From: Nemertoderma westbladi
Taxonomy: Eukaryota > Xenacoelomorpha > Nemertodermatida > Nemertodermatidae
DNA: 64,000 bases
Assembly (NCBI GenBank): GCA_032718475.1
Contig: JAUCBJ010006842.1
Location: forward strand, 124,001-188,000
Direction of reading: 5' to 3'
Part shown: positions 13,260-24,247 of the stretch, in pieces
Layout of the letters: every line of letters begins with the position of its first letter
Position numbering within the stretch: position 1 is the stretch's first letter
Position numbers and translations under genes: made by a program
Notes under the pieces: model-generated
Seen by the model: only the letters and a program-made list of their open reading frames with translations
Told to the model about the DNA's origin: nothing
Database searches by the model: none

Positions 13260-13900
13260 GCATATTTGACTGTTCCAAAGTCGCCCGCACGTCCGAATGT
13301 CCGGGCACTAGGATGCCCGGATGTCCGGAAATCCGACCAAAATGTCTGTATTTCCGGGCAAACTGTCAAAATGACTGTCCGGAATTCGTCAAATCTGGGC
13401 GTTCAGTAAACTTTTCTGTCTGACTATTTGACTGTTCCAAAGTCGCCCGGACGTCCGGATGACCGGGCATTAGGAAGCCCGGATGTCCGGAAATCCGACC
13501 AAAATGTCTGTATTTCCGAGCAAACCGTCAAAATGACAGTCCGGAATTCGCCAAATCAAGGCGTCCAGTAAACTTTTCTCTCTGCCTATTTGACTGTTCC
13601 AAAGTCACCCGGAGGTCCGGATATCCGGATGTCCGGGCACTAGGATGCCCGGAGGTCCGGAAATCCGACCAAAATGTCTGTATTTCCGGGCAAACTGTCA
13701 AAATGACTGGCCGGAATTTGGCAAATCTGGGCGTTCAGTAAACTTTTATGTCTGCCTATTTGACTGTTTCAAAGTCGCCCAGACGTCCGGGCACTAGGAT
13801 GCCCGGATGTCCGGAAATCCGACCAAAATGTCTGTATTTCTGAGCAAACTGTCAAAATGACTGTCCGGAATTCGGCAAATCTGGGCGTTCAGTAAACTTA
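13260..13900. repeat. Four-copy ~160-bp tandem repeat rich in TCCGGA
   Basis: Four head-to-tail copies start with TATTTGACTGTT near 13,264, 13,426, 13,587 and 13,757, giving spacings of about 162, 161 and 170 bp; the last copy is about 143 bp. Each copy carries several TCCGG/CCGGA words, the phrase ACCAAAATGTCTGTATTTCC and the end GGCGTTCAGTAAACTT. The unit is CpG-rich compared with its AT-rich surroundings. The overlapping 63-codon frame is a by-product. Confidence 0.95.
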
Positions 13901-13909
13901 AAGTTACTT

Positions 13910-15440
13910 TCGGATTAATAATCAACAATAGTTAAATTTAAAACAAATTAAAATTCACCAATATGACAGGTGCTCAGGAGGGTATTTTAAGCCCGCAATG
14001 AAAAATGTAAATTATGCGATAATTTTGGAAATTGTTATCTTATTAAAAGGACAATGATTATGAATACGTAATCAATAAAGATGCGGTAGATGCATTATCA
14101 ATTCCTATCAATCATTGAGCTATATTTTATGCTACTAACTTGTTAAAGCTAAAACTTTAAAAAATAGTACTACTCTTCTACTTCAATAAAGCTGCACGCC
14201 TGTGGGCCAAGCCACGAAAGTAAGCGAGATTAGCATCAGGTACCACTAACTCAATCGGTGTGTCTGTCGTTCTGTTGTGTTCAATTTTAAACGTCAATAA
14301 CTCAGCCAAATATCGATGAAATCTATCCTAACTTGGTACACATGTAGTCTGGCAAAAGTTTATAAATTTTCCAAGTTGAATTTCCGTGTGGCCTTTGAGA
14401 AGCTAATATAATAGCAGTTAATTTATTAAATTAAATTTGATTGAATTAAATTTGAAAGATTAATTAAATTAAAATTAATTAAGTTGGTTAGGGTAAAAAC
14501 AGCATTTTCAACATGACTTTTAATGGAAATTAATTATTTTATAGTAAAAGATATAAATAATTATACTTAATAATTATACTGCTGTAATCCCCATACCCAA
14601 TTCCATTATAGTTTTTAATTAGTTCAAGTGATTTGCTTCAAGAAATGTGATTTTAATTTGATCTAAACGTAATTAAGTTATTAAAATACCATGTCAGCCA
14701 TCACTCAACATTATTCCAAGGCAAGCTTGATATTGCCTGCCTAGCCTAACTGGGAACCAGTCCAACTTTAATATTTCTTAGAAATTGGGTCGCCTCCACG
14801 CCTAAAATATTTCTGATAATACTTCATGAGTTTAACATGTTACCAATAACATGAGTTTATTGATTTCTTTGTTGGTTAAATAAATTAAATAAAATGCGAC
14901 CTTTAATTATTTTTGCTAGAAATTTGTGTTGTTTGTATATTTGTGAATCGCTTCCAGTTGTATTTTGTGTTTTATTAAAAATAAATATAACATATTACTT
15001 TTAAAACACAAATTTCCTGAAAATACCTGCCTTTCATCAATCCTGAGTGCGCCTTTGGGTTGGGGTAGAGCGGATTGAGAGAGGAGGGGGGGGGGGGGGG
15101 GGGGGTTAAATATATATATCATATTTAATTCGGACAGAGCCGACAAATCATTGATTAAAGACATTAAATAAAACGGAAATAAGGTAGCAGGTTAAAATTG
15201 CCCAAACATATTAAAACATATACTGCAAGGTTAAAATGTATATCTGGCAAAAATACGGCACAAAGAACTATTTTACAGATGGTACTTGATGAATAAATCG
15301 AGATACAAGCAAGGTTAAAATTAGATCAGCCTAAAACTAGTTGTTAAGTGACGGAAGAGACAGGTAATGAAGGCATAGGTCGGGGAAGCAAGTATGTGAA
15401 GCACTGTATGAGACGCAGGAAGTCAGATAGGTAAGGAGTC
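13910..15440. other. Non-coding DNA around dispersed repeat D
   Basis: Apart from the dispersed repeat and a G homopolymer at about 15,087-15,106, the stretch is AT-rich and shows no gene. The minus-strand frame 14,916-15,164 is open through the homopolymer (poly-proline) and is not credible. Confidence 0.4.
14205..14400 (+). repeat. Dispersed repeat D (copy 1)
   Basis: The stretch containing CACTAACTCAATCGGTGTGT, AACGTCAATAACTCAGCCA and GGCAAAAGTTTATAAATTTT reappears as its reverse complement at 50,690-50,905. The two copies are about 80% alike by eye over roughly 190 bp. No coding potential; probably part of an interspersed element. Confidence 0.75.
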
Positions 15441-15444
15441 ATGT

Positions 15445-16870
15445 TTAGATACCGAAGTAACTGCAAATTCTTTCCCGTGTGATACTAAAAGGCAGTGGAG
15501 AATTGTAGACTGTCCGGATAAAGTCTAGCGTAATTTGTTTCTTCATGGTAAGCGCTGACTGGCCTAACCTAGCATCTAGGTTCTTTTGGTCATACTTGTA
15601 AATCATTAGAGAATACACTAATGACGGCACGGGGTGGAGCTTTCTGCACATTTGAAAAGTTTAAAAGGGTCCTGTATATTTCCTACCGCTCAGATTCCAC
15701 GACGCCTTCTGTAGAAAGCTCTGAACCAGTTCATTGGGGCATGCAGCTGTACTGTACGTATCAGGGTGCCGATATTGCTTCTGAAGAGTTCGTGTGATAG
15801 TGGTCGACACTGCAATAATTCATAGAGTGTCCTATTTGTGACATAATTCCCTAGTTATACCATCTTGCGTAGTGACTTTCTGTAAGCTGCATTGTAATCG
15901 ACGTTGTCGATTTCAGTAGGTGACATGCTCCCAGACATAAACTTTGTGTAGTACAAGATGGAAGGAAGAGCTACAGCGCACCATAAGAACCCAAGTGTGT
16001 CAGGGTCAAGGTATTGCACTGTCTACCCTTTGCGCACAAAGGCCTCTGAAATCCCTTAATGATCCCTTTTACTTTGCCATGTTATTGATACTTGGAGGTT
16101 CGATTTGTTTCCGATAAATTTAATACCACTAGAAGATGAGCTCGGATTTAGACATGTTGTTAAACTTCGGGAGGATTTGCTCGAGGTAAAATTGAAAAAC
16201 AAACGCACATTTTGTCTTATCAGCTTCAAAAGACAAACCAATTGAACCATATTCCTTACTTAAAATGGTAACCATGCTATCTAACTCTTCACGAGATCTT
16301 GCACATAATATAACATCGACCACGTACGCCAAGGTTACAATCCACATAAATTCGAGGAAGATACGAAGTCTGCCCTCACCAGGGCCTCAAGTGGATCTGC
16401 TGTATAAATCAGGAAGAAAACCGGTGAACACAATGATCCCTGTTTCACGCCTTTGTAAATAGGTATTCCAGTTTTATCTATCCTATTCCGAACTTGAGGT
16501 AGGCGATGGTGACTGCATAATACTTTAAGAGTATAATACATACATAAGGATTACTGATTTTGGAGAGTTTCTCAAACAGAGTCGAGTGCTGTACATTGTC
16601 GAAGGCTCCCTGAATATCGAGTTGGCACATATGCACATCTTGTTTTCATTCATGCTGCCTTTCCAAGAATTCTAGAATTATGGCCGTAATGATATCAGCT
16701 CCGATCTTCTTCTGGTATGCTAGTTTATTTGAGGCAATGTGGTCAGCTAGATTGGGGGCAAGTTCGTGGACTACCAAGTTTCAAGGATTTTCCCCATTAT
16801 AAATACTGTTGAGACAGGCCTGTGTGACTTCGCCTCACGGATGGGTTTGTTCAGGCATAAAATGGGGCGA
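15445..16870 (-). pseudogene. Decayed LINE reverse transcriptase, family B
   Basis: Reading from 16,870 downward, scattered frames give RT landmarks in the right order: HRPVSTVFIMGKILE (fingers), CQLDIQGAFDNVQHSTLF (motif A, catalytic Asp), GIPIYKGVKQGSLCSPVFF (motif B), and LAYVVDVILCARSREELDSM, where the expected xADD box reads VVD. A C-terminal piece with LDARLGQSALTMKKQ lies at 15,445-15,651. Several frameshifts and stops are needed to link these, and the altered catalytic box indicates a dead copy. The family differs from LINE family A. Confidence 0.75.
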
Positions 16871-17575
16871 AATTGTTGAGTATTACATCAGTAAAGATTT
16901 TCCCTGCAGTATTATATTACTGGAGAGAGGTTTAGCAGTAGCCACTGTTATATACCGACCGGTAATAGTAAAGTCAATAGTTTTACCAAAGTAATGGTTG
17001 AAAAGTCGATTTAAATATGAAAAATCTCAATATTGTTTAATACCGGTATTCCTATTAGGAACTATATTAACATGTCGTTTCCAATGCTAATCCAATTCAT
17101 ATTATTCGTTATCCCCCTCATTTACATTATCTACTTTAATGTGAATGTTTTTAAACGTCATTTTTAAATTGTCATCCTCATGGTTTATCCTACTTCTTGA
17201 CCGAAACTATAATACGCCACTGTTCAATTATCACGAATAACAGTAGCAGTAGGCCCAACCCGTAACTAACAATAAAATAAACCGTTAAATAAGATTTACT
17301 GTATAAATGTTTTGAGTAACTTAATATTCTTGGTGGCCCGCAATATGTCCACAAATTTTACAATTTTTGAAATATTATTGATTATGACTCTTTATTTATT
17401 TTTTTTTTTTTGGGGGGGGGGCGAAATTGGCAAAGGGCGCGAAATTTGCCGTTTGCTCCCCCAGTGGAAATAGTTCCCGTACGCTTATGACTAGACTACC
17501 CCTGCCACATAGCAATAATTGTTATAATAAATAATTGGTTTCATGTTATTATAACTTTTGTTGGCTACAGTCGAC
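16871..17575. other. Non-coding DNA with T and G homopolymers
   Basis: Contains a T run followed by a G run near 17,399-17,421. No gene recognised; the 61-codon frame at 16,809-16,994 overlaps the LINE on the opposite strand. Confidence 0.4.
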
Positions 17576-17579
17576 AATG

Positions 17580-17656
17580 ATCTACAGGTGGGATCGAGCT
17601 GGTGATCTCCAGGTTGTAAGTCTGACTCTCTAACCATTCAGATATCGGCGCAGGTA
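17580..17656 (-). tRNA. tRNA-like sequence (tRNA pseudogene or SINE head)
   Basis: On the minus strand the stretch begins GCGCCGATATCTGAATGG and contains TGGTTAGAGAGTC, matching the tRNA A box. It then has a CAGACTTACAACCTG anticodon-arm-like segment (anticodon position TAC) and AGCTCGATCCC, close to the B box GGTTCGANTCC. The acceptor stem does not pair convincingly and the B box is imperfect. I favour a tRNA-derived SINE or pseudogene over a functional tRNA. Confidence 0.35.
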
Positions 17657-17789
17657 TAAGGTAGAGTAACGGGAAGTACTACACGATAACTTGTATTCCA
17701 CAATCATATACCTATCCTGTACCTCCCCAGGGCCTCCCATCTGTCAATACCATAATCTGCACTGTGCTCAATCCTACTGTACTTGGCCT

Positions 17790-18262
17790 AACCAAAACAA
17801 TAATCGGTCACTTTACTAAATCAGGGAAAGGAGCAGGTTACTGAGGCGGGATTTTCTAACCAAAACAATAAAAGGTCATTTAACTAATTGAGGATAATGA
17901 GCAGGTTATAAAGGCGAGATTTTCTAACCAAAATAATAAACAGTCACTTTACCAAATTAAGGAAAGGAGTAGGTTAGAGAGGCGGGCTTTACTAACCAAA
18001 ACAATAAACGGTCACTTTACCAAATCAGGGAAAGGAGCAGGTTAGAGAGGGGGGATTTTCTAACCAAAACAATAAATGATCATATAACTAATTGAGGGAA
18101 AGGAACAGGTTACAGAGGCGGGATTTTCTAACCAAAACAATAAACGGTCACTTCATCAAATCAGGGAAAGGAGCAGGTTACTGAGGCGGGAATTTCTAAC
18201 CAAAACAATAAACGATCATTTAACTAATTGAGGGAAAGGAGCAGGTTATATATTGCAATATT
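17790..18262 (+). repeat. ~68-bp satellite array, left block (7 units)
   Basis: Seven units recur at about 17,791, 17,856, 17,926, 17,993, 18,061, 18,129 and 18,198, each with CTAACCAAAACAATAAACGG, a (C/A)TAATTGAGGGAAAGGAGC-type segment and AGGTTACAGAGGCGGGATTT. The array breaks off abruptly after AGGAGCAGGTTA at about 18,250, where the retroelement block begins. An identical-orientation block of the same unit resumes at 30,945. Confidence 0.93.
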
Positions 18263-18742
18263 ATATAAGCGAGGGAGGATCCGGAAACCCAAGCGGAGGG
18301 CGGCCGACAATGAGGAGGAAAAAACGAGGAGTCGAACGAAAAACGAGGTGATAACGATGGTCAAAGTACCGAAGTCGCTGGCCAACCATAGGCCGAGGGC
18401 GGCGAACGGCCCACCAGAATGGCGACGGTGGGGCCGACGGTATGACGCCGGATGAGGAGGGAAGATAGAGTCAACGAGGAGGACGTCGGGACGAGTGATC
18501 GCCTGTGAAGGGCTTACAGCGCCGCGAAGAGGATGTTAAAGGACACTAAGGAAGGGAAGAAGGTAGACCAGCCTAAACTATATCAGAGGCTAGGTGAGTC
18601 GTATAAACACTTCCGCTATTTAGTCCGGGAACTGGCGAATGAGAGGGCAAGGGGGGTCGCCACAGAACTGTTTGAATTGTGGCGATCCGAGGTGATGGAG
18701 GCGGACGTAGTGTACGTAGGTAGGGCCTTACCTGGTGGATAG
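18228..18742 (+). pseudogene. BEL/Pao gag N-terminal region (broken)
   Basis: Two short frames, 18,228-18,455 and 18,533-18,742, are rich in Arg, Lys and Glu. The second reads LYQRLGESYKHFRYLVRELA and is predicted mostly helical by composition. No known domain is recognised. Position, GC content and codon use like the following gag frames suggest the start of the element's first protein. The first start codon lies in the satellite array, so the true start is unknown. Confidence 0.4.
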
Positions 18743-19415
18743 GAGGGGAATTAAATTAGTGGGATGGGTGGATCCGCATGACGGCGTATCTGAGGTTAAC
18801 CCCGAGGATTCGGTGTCGTCAGTTAGTAGGAACCCCAGCAAATGGGGGAAAATTAGTAGGACAGACAGGCGACGGGAGTCCGTCGCAACCGATAAGTCCG
18901 CTATATTCTCCATGAAAGCAAGACGAGTGTTAGAGATAGATCTGGTGTGTCAATTAGACATTGTTCCGCTGGATCAAAAGGAACTAGAAAGGCAGTTGGA
19001 TGAGGGAACTACGTTACTAGAGCGGGAGAGAGAATTAGCGAGAGAGTGTAAAGAGAGGGCCGAGAGGGTGGCGAGAAACTATAGGGAGCGGGAGGAGAGA
19101 GAGATAAACGAGCACAAAGAGCAGGAAGGGAGAGTGGAAAGCGAGCGCAAAGAGCAGGAAGAGAGAGTGGAAAGCGAGCGCAAAGAGCGGGAGGTGAATG
19201 AGCGTAGAGAGCGAGAGGCGAGGGAGGTGAACAAGCGTAGAGAGCAGGAGGCGAGGGAGGTGAACGAGCGTAGAGAGCAGGAGGCGAGGGAGGCAGAATT
19301 GGCCACCCAGAGTATGAGGGAGGATAGAGAAAGAGAGAGGGCGGGTAAACGCTTGCGGGGTGATATGCATACCCGGTTGAGGGGGTTAATGCAGTACCAA
19401 GTGAAACAAAAGTGA
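18735..19415 (+). pseudogene. Coiled-coil gag-like protein of the BEL/Pao element
   Basis: A 226-codon frame. The first ~75 residues are mixed and include KARRVLEIDLVCQLD. From about residue 85 to 205 it becomes a highly charged Glu/Arg repeat (for example EREVNERREREAREVNKRRE), which should form a long coiled coil. The repetition has a period near 11 residues (REQEAREVNER), produced by tandem duplication of about 33 bp. Such coiled coils occur at the N-terminus of some retroelement gag proteins; the function here is inferred, probably self-association. Proline-rich frames on the other strand are shadows. Confidence 0.55.
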
Positions 19416-20510
19416 GGCTGGTTCGGGTAGTATTTATGAGGAACCAGAAGTGATGGAAACCTTTGTTAATACCCCACTTACAGGTACCGGACGACAGACC
19501 CAAGGCTGGTGTGACCATACGGGTGGGTGGGGGGGGGGGGGGGGTAATAATAATAATACGTTTGGTGAAGTTAATATTAATAGTACCGTAATAGATAACC
19601 CTAATCAAACCTTTCTTGCAGGAAATAATATTTTACCCAGAGCAGTATCCCTAATATTGGTGTGCAGAATAATTTAAATAATAATATAAATAATGTAGGG
19701 CAAAATAATTTAAATAGCAATAATTCAAACAATAATATAATAGATAACGGTGGAGAAAATAATCAAAATAATGCAATTAATAACGCAGTGGACCAGGGCG
19801 AGACTATTAACGGTGCAATTAATACAAACGTAGGGGAACAAGCGGTGTGACCAATGAGAGCCTACAAGGCCACGCAGTTGCACTGGGAGGAGCGGGGGTG
19901 AATAAACCCAGTGAGGGTAGAGATAACGCGTTGACTAGAGGGGAGCGTAGGGGCGAAGTATGAGGTGACGGACGGGGGGGGGGGGGGGGGGGGCTATGGG
20001 TACCCCACCAAAAGCGATTAACGACGAGAGGGGGGGGGCAGAGAATGCCCCACAAGCGTTGACGGGAAATGTGCGGGGGGGGCAGAGAATGTCCCACAAG
20101 CGTCGATGGGTAATGCGCACAGTGAGTTAAGTGAGCCGTGGCACCCAACGGCGGGCGAGAGGGGGGCGGAGAGAATGTCCCACGAGCATCGGTAGACAAT
20201 GCGCGCGGCGAGTTAAGTGAGCCGTGGCATCCGACAACAGAGGATAGTAGGTAGGGGGACTGCAAATATCCCCAAGGCCTTCCAACCGGGCAGAGGGAGA
20301 GACGTTGATGCCGTGAGCGGGCGAGCGAGAAAACGTCGAGCCCAGTCGGAAGACGGAAGAAGAACAGTGGAGTTTATCCGGGAGGTTGAAGCGAGATCTC
20401 ACGAGGAGGAACACTGCACTGGAATCGGACGAGGCGAGGAGGAGAAGTGAGGAAGTGTTGCTACGAGCAACCGGAGGGGAAGGACAGACAGTGAACCATC
20501 AGTAGTCGAG
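19416..20510 (+). other. Low-complexity G-rich and Asn-rich gag spacer with internal repeats
   Basis: Includes G homopolymers at about 19,528-19,543 and 19,976-19,993 and a 62-codon Asn-rich frame at 19,662-19,850. Diverged tandem repeats at 20,030-20,240 reuse CAGAGAATGTCCCACAAGCG and GTGAGTTAAGTGAGCCGTGG. Probably once coding, an unstructured linker between gag segments, now broken and inflated by repeat expansion. Confidence 0.5.
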
Positions 20511-21810
20511 ATGGAGACAGAGAGCCGGTGGGGTCGTACTTCGGGAGATTGCCGGCGCCCCAGAGAGACACAACCTGGTGAAATATACCACACACTGAGA
20601 GAGGGGTACAGAGTGTACCGGTATGAGGATGAAGACAGGATGAAGGATCGGAGAGAAACTTCCCGTCGGAACGTAGCTGCCGATCGAGGATATGGTAGTC
20701 ACGGGGAGGACTTCTTGGAATACTCGAGAAGATTAAACTTCGGTCCGGAAGGACACAGGCAGACTGCAGGACATACTGTAGGCCTTACTGCACATACTAA
20801 ATGGCATGCTGGGAAAGATAGTGTAGGCGATAGGGTAGTGCGGATAACGGGATTAAACCCGGAGGTCTCGGCGTACATACCAGTCGGTAGGCAAGAAGTG
20901 GATAGGCCTATACCGGTACCTGCACACCAGTATGACTATGACACGGAGATATGGAGGGGACCGTTACCTCCGATGATATATCCAATGCAAGGAAAGTCAA
21001 CGGGCCCGACGGGTGGACCGCACCCAACAGCAAGGGAGTCTGTATCCCTACCATCGAGTGTGCTGGAAGTACAAGGAAATGGCAATGGAAATGGCAACAC
21101 TCATCGATGCGCTGAAGACCAGGATCGAGCTATCGCCAGTGGAGCCGTTCAAATTCGATGGTAGTATGCCGGAGGAATATCTGCAATTCCGGCGTATGTA
21201 CAGCAGTGAAATTTTAACGAAGAACTTGACGCAGGCGGAGTGCCTTAAATACTTACAAGTCTATACAGGGGGGCCAGAATACAACATCGTGAGGCAATAC
21301 CAAGGTATTGAAGGAGGATTCACGACTGCATGGCGAGCCCTGGACAGGGAATTCAGGCATCCTGCGAAGATTATCCGACAAACCTTAAGGGGAATAACAT
21401 CAGGCGGACTACAGCATAACCCTATCAGCATTAAAACCTTCGCGAATAAAGTAGAAAAGGCACTAATTGTATTAAAGACCCTAGATGCACCTTACGAACT
21501 CAACGCATCGAATAACAGCACTACAATAGCGCAGGCATATCCGATCTGGCTGAGGAACAAGTGGAGAAAGATCGCCTTCTCCACCCGGGAGAAGAAAGGT
21601 GCAGAGCCAGGGCTGGAGGAGATGTCGAACTTCTTTAACAATGAAGCGGAATTGAATACAGATCCAGTCTACAGCGAGGACAGTTTGGGGAAGGCACTGA
21701 AAGCTGAATACAACAGGCCTAAATCCGAACACAGTGCGGCAAATGCACTACCAAAAATAAGACAATCACTACCATACGCGGCAACTCAGGGGACAAGCAG
21801 CTGGGAGTAG
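20511..21810 (+). pseudogene. BEL/Pao gag core (two overlapping frames)
   Basis: Frame 20,511-21,164 (Arg/Gly-rich) overlaps frame 21,013-21,810, so one frameshift separates them. The second frame holds the capsid-like region: PFKFDGSMPEEYLQFRRMY, then LTQAECLKYLQVYTGGPEYN, TAWRALDREFRHPAKIIRQT and a helical tail. This pattern, FxG followed by Y..F, KL.YL...G.A, W..L...FG.P, is that of BEL/Pao gag (DUF1759-type). It would form the particle and bind element RNA. The frame ends at a stop (21,808) just before the zinc-finger segment. Confidence 0.75.
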
Positions 21811-21811
21811 G

Positions 21812-22471
21812 GCCACACCGTGGCAGGGACAGAAACAAAACAACAATGCAAACAAATACAATCCCAATACCCCCAGTAGGCCGAGTCCAAATAACCAAAA
21901 CACTAAACCGCTAGATATGAATCTATGCGTGATACGTGAAGCGCTATACAAGGAACGCTACAATCCAAACTACAAATGCCAATTACATAAGAATGGATTC
22001 CACAAGACCATGAACTGCAAGCATTGGCAGGCATTGCTTAAACAAGATCGGGTAGCCTACACTGGTATAAATGGACTATGTCATCGAGGCGCGGTAGGAA
22101 GACACAGATTCGCCGAGTGCAAAGAAACACCAGTAAAATACGATGAGGTAGATGGAAGTGGAGGCGAAACGATGGTGACAAGCACCACGGGAGTGAAGAG
22201 ACGGGGAACGGTACTTGGGGTGGTACCGGTGAGGATAATAGGAGAGGGCGGGCGGTCGGTCATGACGTTAATGTTGGTCGACAGCGGAGCAGCGTTCACG
22301 CTAGCAGAAAGTTGGGTGGCCGAAGAGATAGGGTTGCGAACGAGGCCAAGCAAGATGGCGGTAACCACTATCTCAAGTAAGGACGAGGTCTTGAGGATGA
22401 GAACGGGGCGTTGCAAAATATCAGCGATAACACCAGGGTGCGATTATGGGGCAACCATCGATCCCATCTAA
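21812..22471 (+). pseudogene. BEL/Pao zinc finger and aspartic protease
   Basis: The frame is open upstream of its first ATG (21,917), giving an Asn/Pro-rich linker. It then has a Cys/His region YKCQLHKNGFHKTMNCKHW, followed by CHRGAVGRHRFAEC, the zinc-binding segment between gag and pol. From about 22,205 follows a retropepsin: VPVRIIGEGG, MLVDSGAAFTLAESW with the DSGA active site, then a C-terminal strand region. The protease would mature the polyprotein. The frame stops at 22,469-22,471 shortly before RT. Confidence 0.75.
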
Positions 22472-23664
22472 ATAATAGAATCGATTAATATAAACGCCAG
22501 GTGGCCCACAAAGATCGAGATCGAGCAATACTGGTTCCTGGATGATATAGATTTCTCCGTACCTGAACTGGACGTCCCGAAGGTATCTCTCACAGTCGGC
22601 ATGGACTGCCCGACGGCCCACGAGAGACTATGGACCATATTCGGAGAGGATAGGGAGCGAAGGCCTTGACGAGGCTTCGAAAGTTGAAGCAGGCCTTCAA
22701 ACGGAGCCCTGAAAAGGATGAATACATCCACAAGAAGATTAGGAAATATGTGGACAGAGGGTGGGCCGTGGAGTTACCGGTCGATGAACCAAACACGGAC
22801 AGGACCTACTATTTGCCACTGCATGTGGCCTTGGACCATAAGAAGGGCAAACTACGGATGGTGGTCGACGCGTCGGCCAAAACTAATGGCAAGAGCTTGA
22901 ATGACTACCTGCTGGAAGGCCCCAACATTTACAACTCGGGGATAGAGTTCCTGTTGAGATTCAGACACGGAAGGCACACCTTCACGTGCGACATCGAAGG
23001 CATGTTCAACCAGGTTTGAGTGACAGAGGAAGACAGCGATAGTCAGCGCTTCCTGTGGTACAATGGCGACAAAGAACCGTCGGAGATACCAATGTACAAG
23101 ATGGTGGTGCAGAACATGAGGGCCAAATCGTCCTCGTTCATAACGACTACAGCTGTGAGAGACACAGTGGAGGGTAAGGAGGGAGAATATAGTGAGAAGG
23201 TGATCGACATGATTCGACGCGTATTCTATGTGGATGATGGGATGGGATCTGGAAACACGGTTGAAGAAATACTCGAGATAGGGCGCGAAGTTCGCGACAT
23301 CCTAAAAGGATCCGGGTTCAACCTCACGAAATTCCGGTCCAATTCGAAGGAATTCATGGAGGCCATAGAAGACAAACGACCAGTGACAACGATGGACAAC
23401 CCCACAATGACAAAGATAAGCATAATTATGGCAGATAAGAGGATGGCGTCAATGCAAAAGGCACTAGGGATCGTATGGAACCGGGAGATGGATGAGTTGG
23501 AGTATCAACTAAGTCAGGAGGGTGCCGAAATCCTTACCAAACGAGGCTATGTATCATACATAGCAAGGATATACGATCCCCGAGGCCTGGTATCCCCATT
23601 GTTAGTCATGGGGAAACAAATACTAAAGAAACTGTATAAGTTGAAAGACGATTGGGATGCGTAG
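22472..23664 (+). pseudogene. BEL/Pao reverse transcriptase
   Basis: The frame 22,666-23,664 is interrupted by one in-frame TGA (23,017-23,019). Before the stop: WAVELPVDEPN, YYLPLHVALDHKKGKLRMVV, DASAKTNGKSLNDYLLEGP, and TFTCDIEGMFNQV, which is motif A with the catalytic Asp. After it: RFLWYNGDK, MYKMVVQNM and FYVDDGMGSGNTVEEI, the YVDD box, then GFNLTKFRSNSKEFM and ARIYDPRGLVSPLLVMGKQI. The phrase YDPRGLVSPLLV is characteristic of Pao RTs. A short stretch at 22,490-22,665 in another frame holds the protease-RT linker. Confidence 0.88.
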
Positions 23665-24247
23665 GCCCCGGAGGAAATAAGTAGACAGTGAAACAAGGGA
23701 CAGTGGAGATGGGGATGTACAGTATGCCACGCGTATACTTCCCGGATGGAGACATGACCAATCTGGACCTACATATGTTTTCCGATGCATCCATGGAAGC
23801 ATATGGAGTGGCACTTTATTTGGTACAGGAAAAGGGGACTCATAAACCAAGGCTAGCATTTAGTAAAGCGAAGTCGACGCCGCCAGATTCAGCATCAGTG
23901 CCATCTCGCAGCTAACAGCTGCGAGATTAGGAGTAAGGGCGACAGCATACTTGATGGACACCATGCCCAGTATAGTAGAGACGCACTACTAGACGGATTC
24001 CATGGTAGTGTTAGGGTGGCTACACAACGAGAAGACACGTTACCCTATATTTGTGGCGAACAGGATAGACGAGATAAGGGCAACGACCGATCCGGAGAAG
24101 TGGCACTACTGCCCAACTGACGACAATCCAGCAGATCTGCTATCAAGGGGCATTGTACACCACGCTTTCTCGAGAAAGCAGGAGTTGTGGCAGCATGGGC
24201 CGCACTTTCTTGACGATAGGTCGAGTTGGCCGAGGATAGGTCGATAG
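23665..24247 (+). pseudogene. BEL/Pao RNase H region
   Basis: Frame 23,688-23,915 has LHMFSDASMEAYGVALYLV, the first RNase H Asp motif of Pao elements. A frameshift and a damaged stretch (AAQLTAARLGVR-like in other frames) precede frame 24,002-24,247. That frame has VVLGWLHNEKTRYPIFVANR, then EKWHYCPTDDNPADLLSRGI, where the W.Y.P...NPAD..SRG signature marks the end of RNase H. An in-frame TAG at 24,245-24,247 separates this from the integrase frame. Confidence 0.82.

Noticed and set aside
19009-19608. Proline/leucine/serine-rich frames on the minus strand
   Set aside because: Shadows of the purine-rich coiled-coil gag region on the plus strand.
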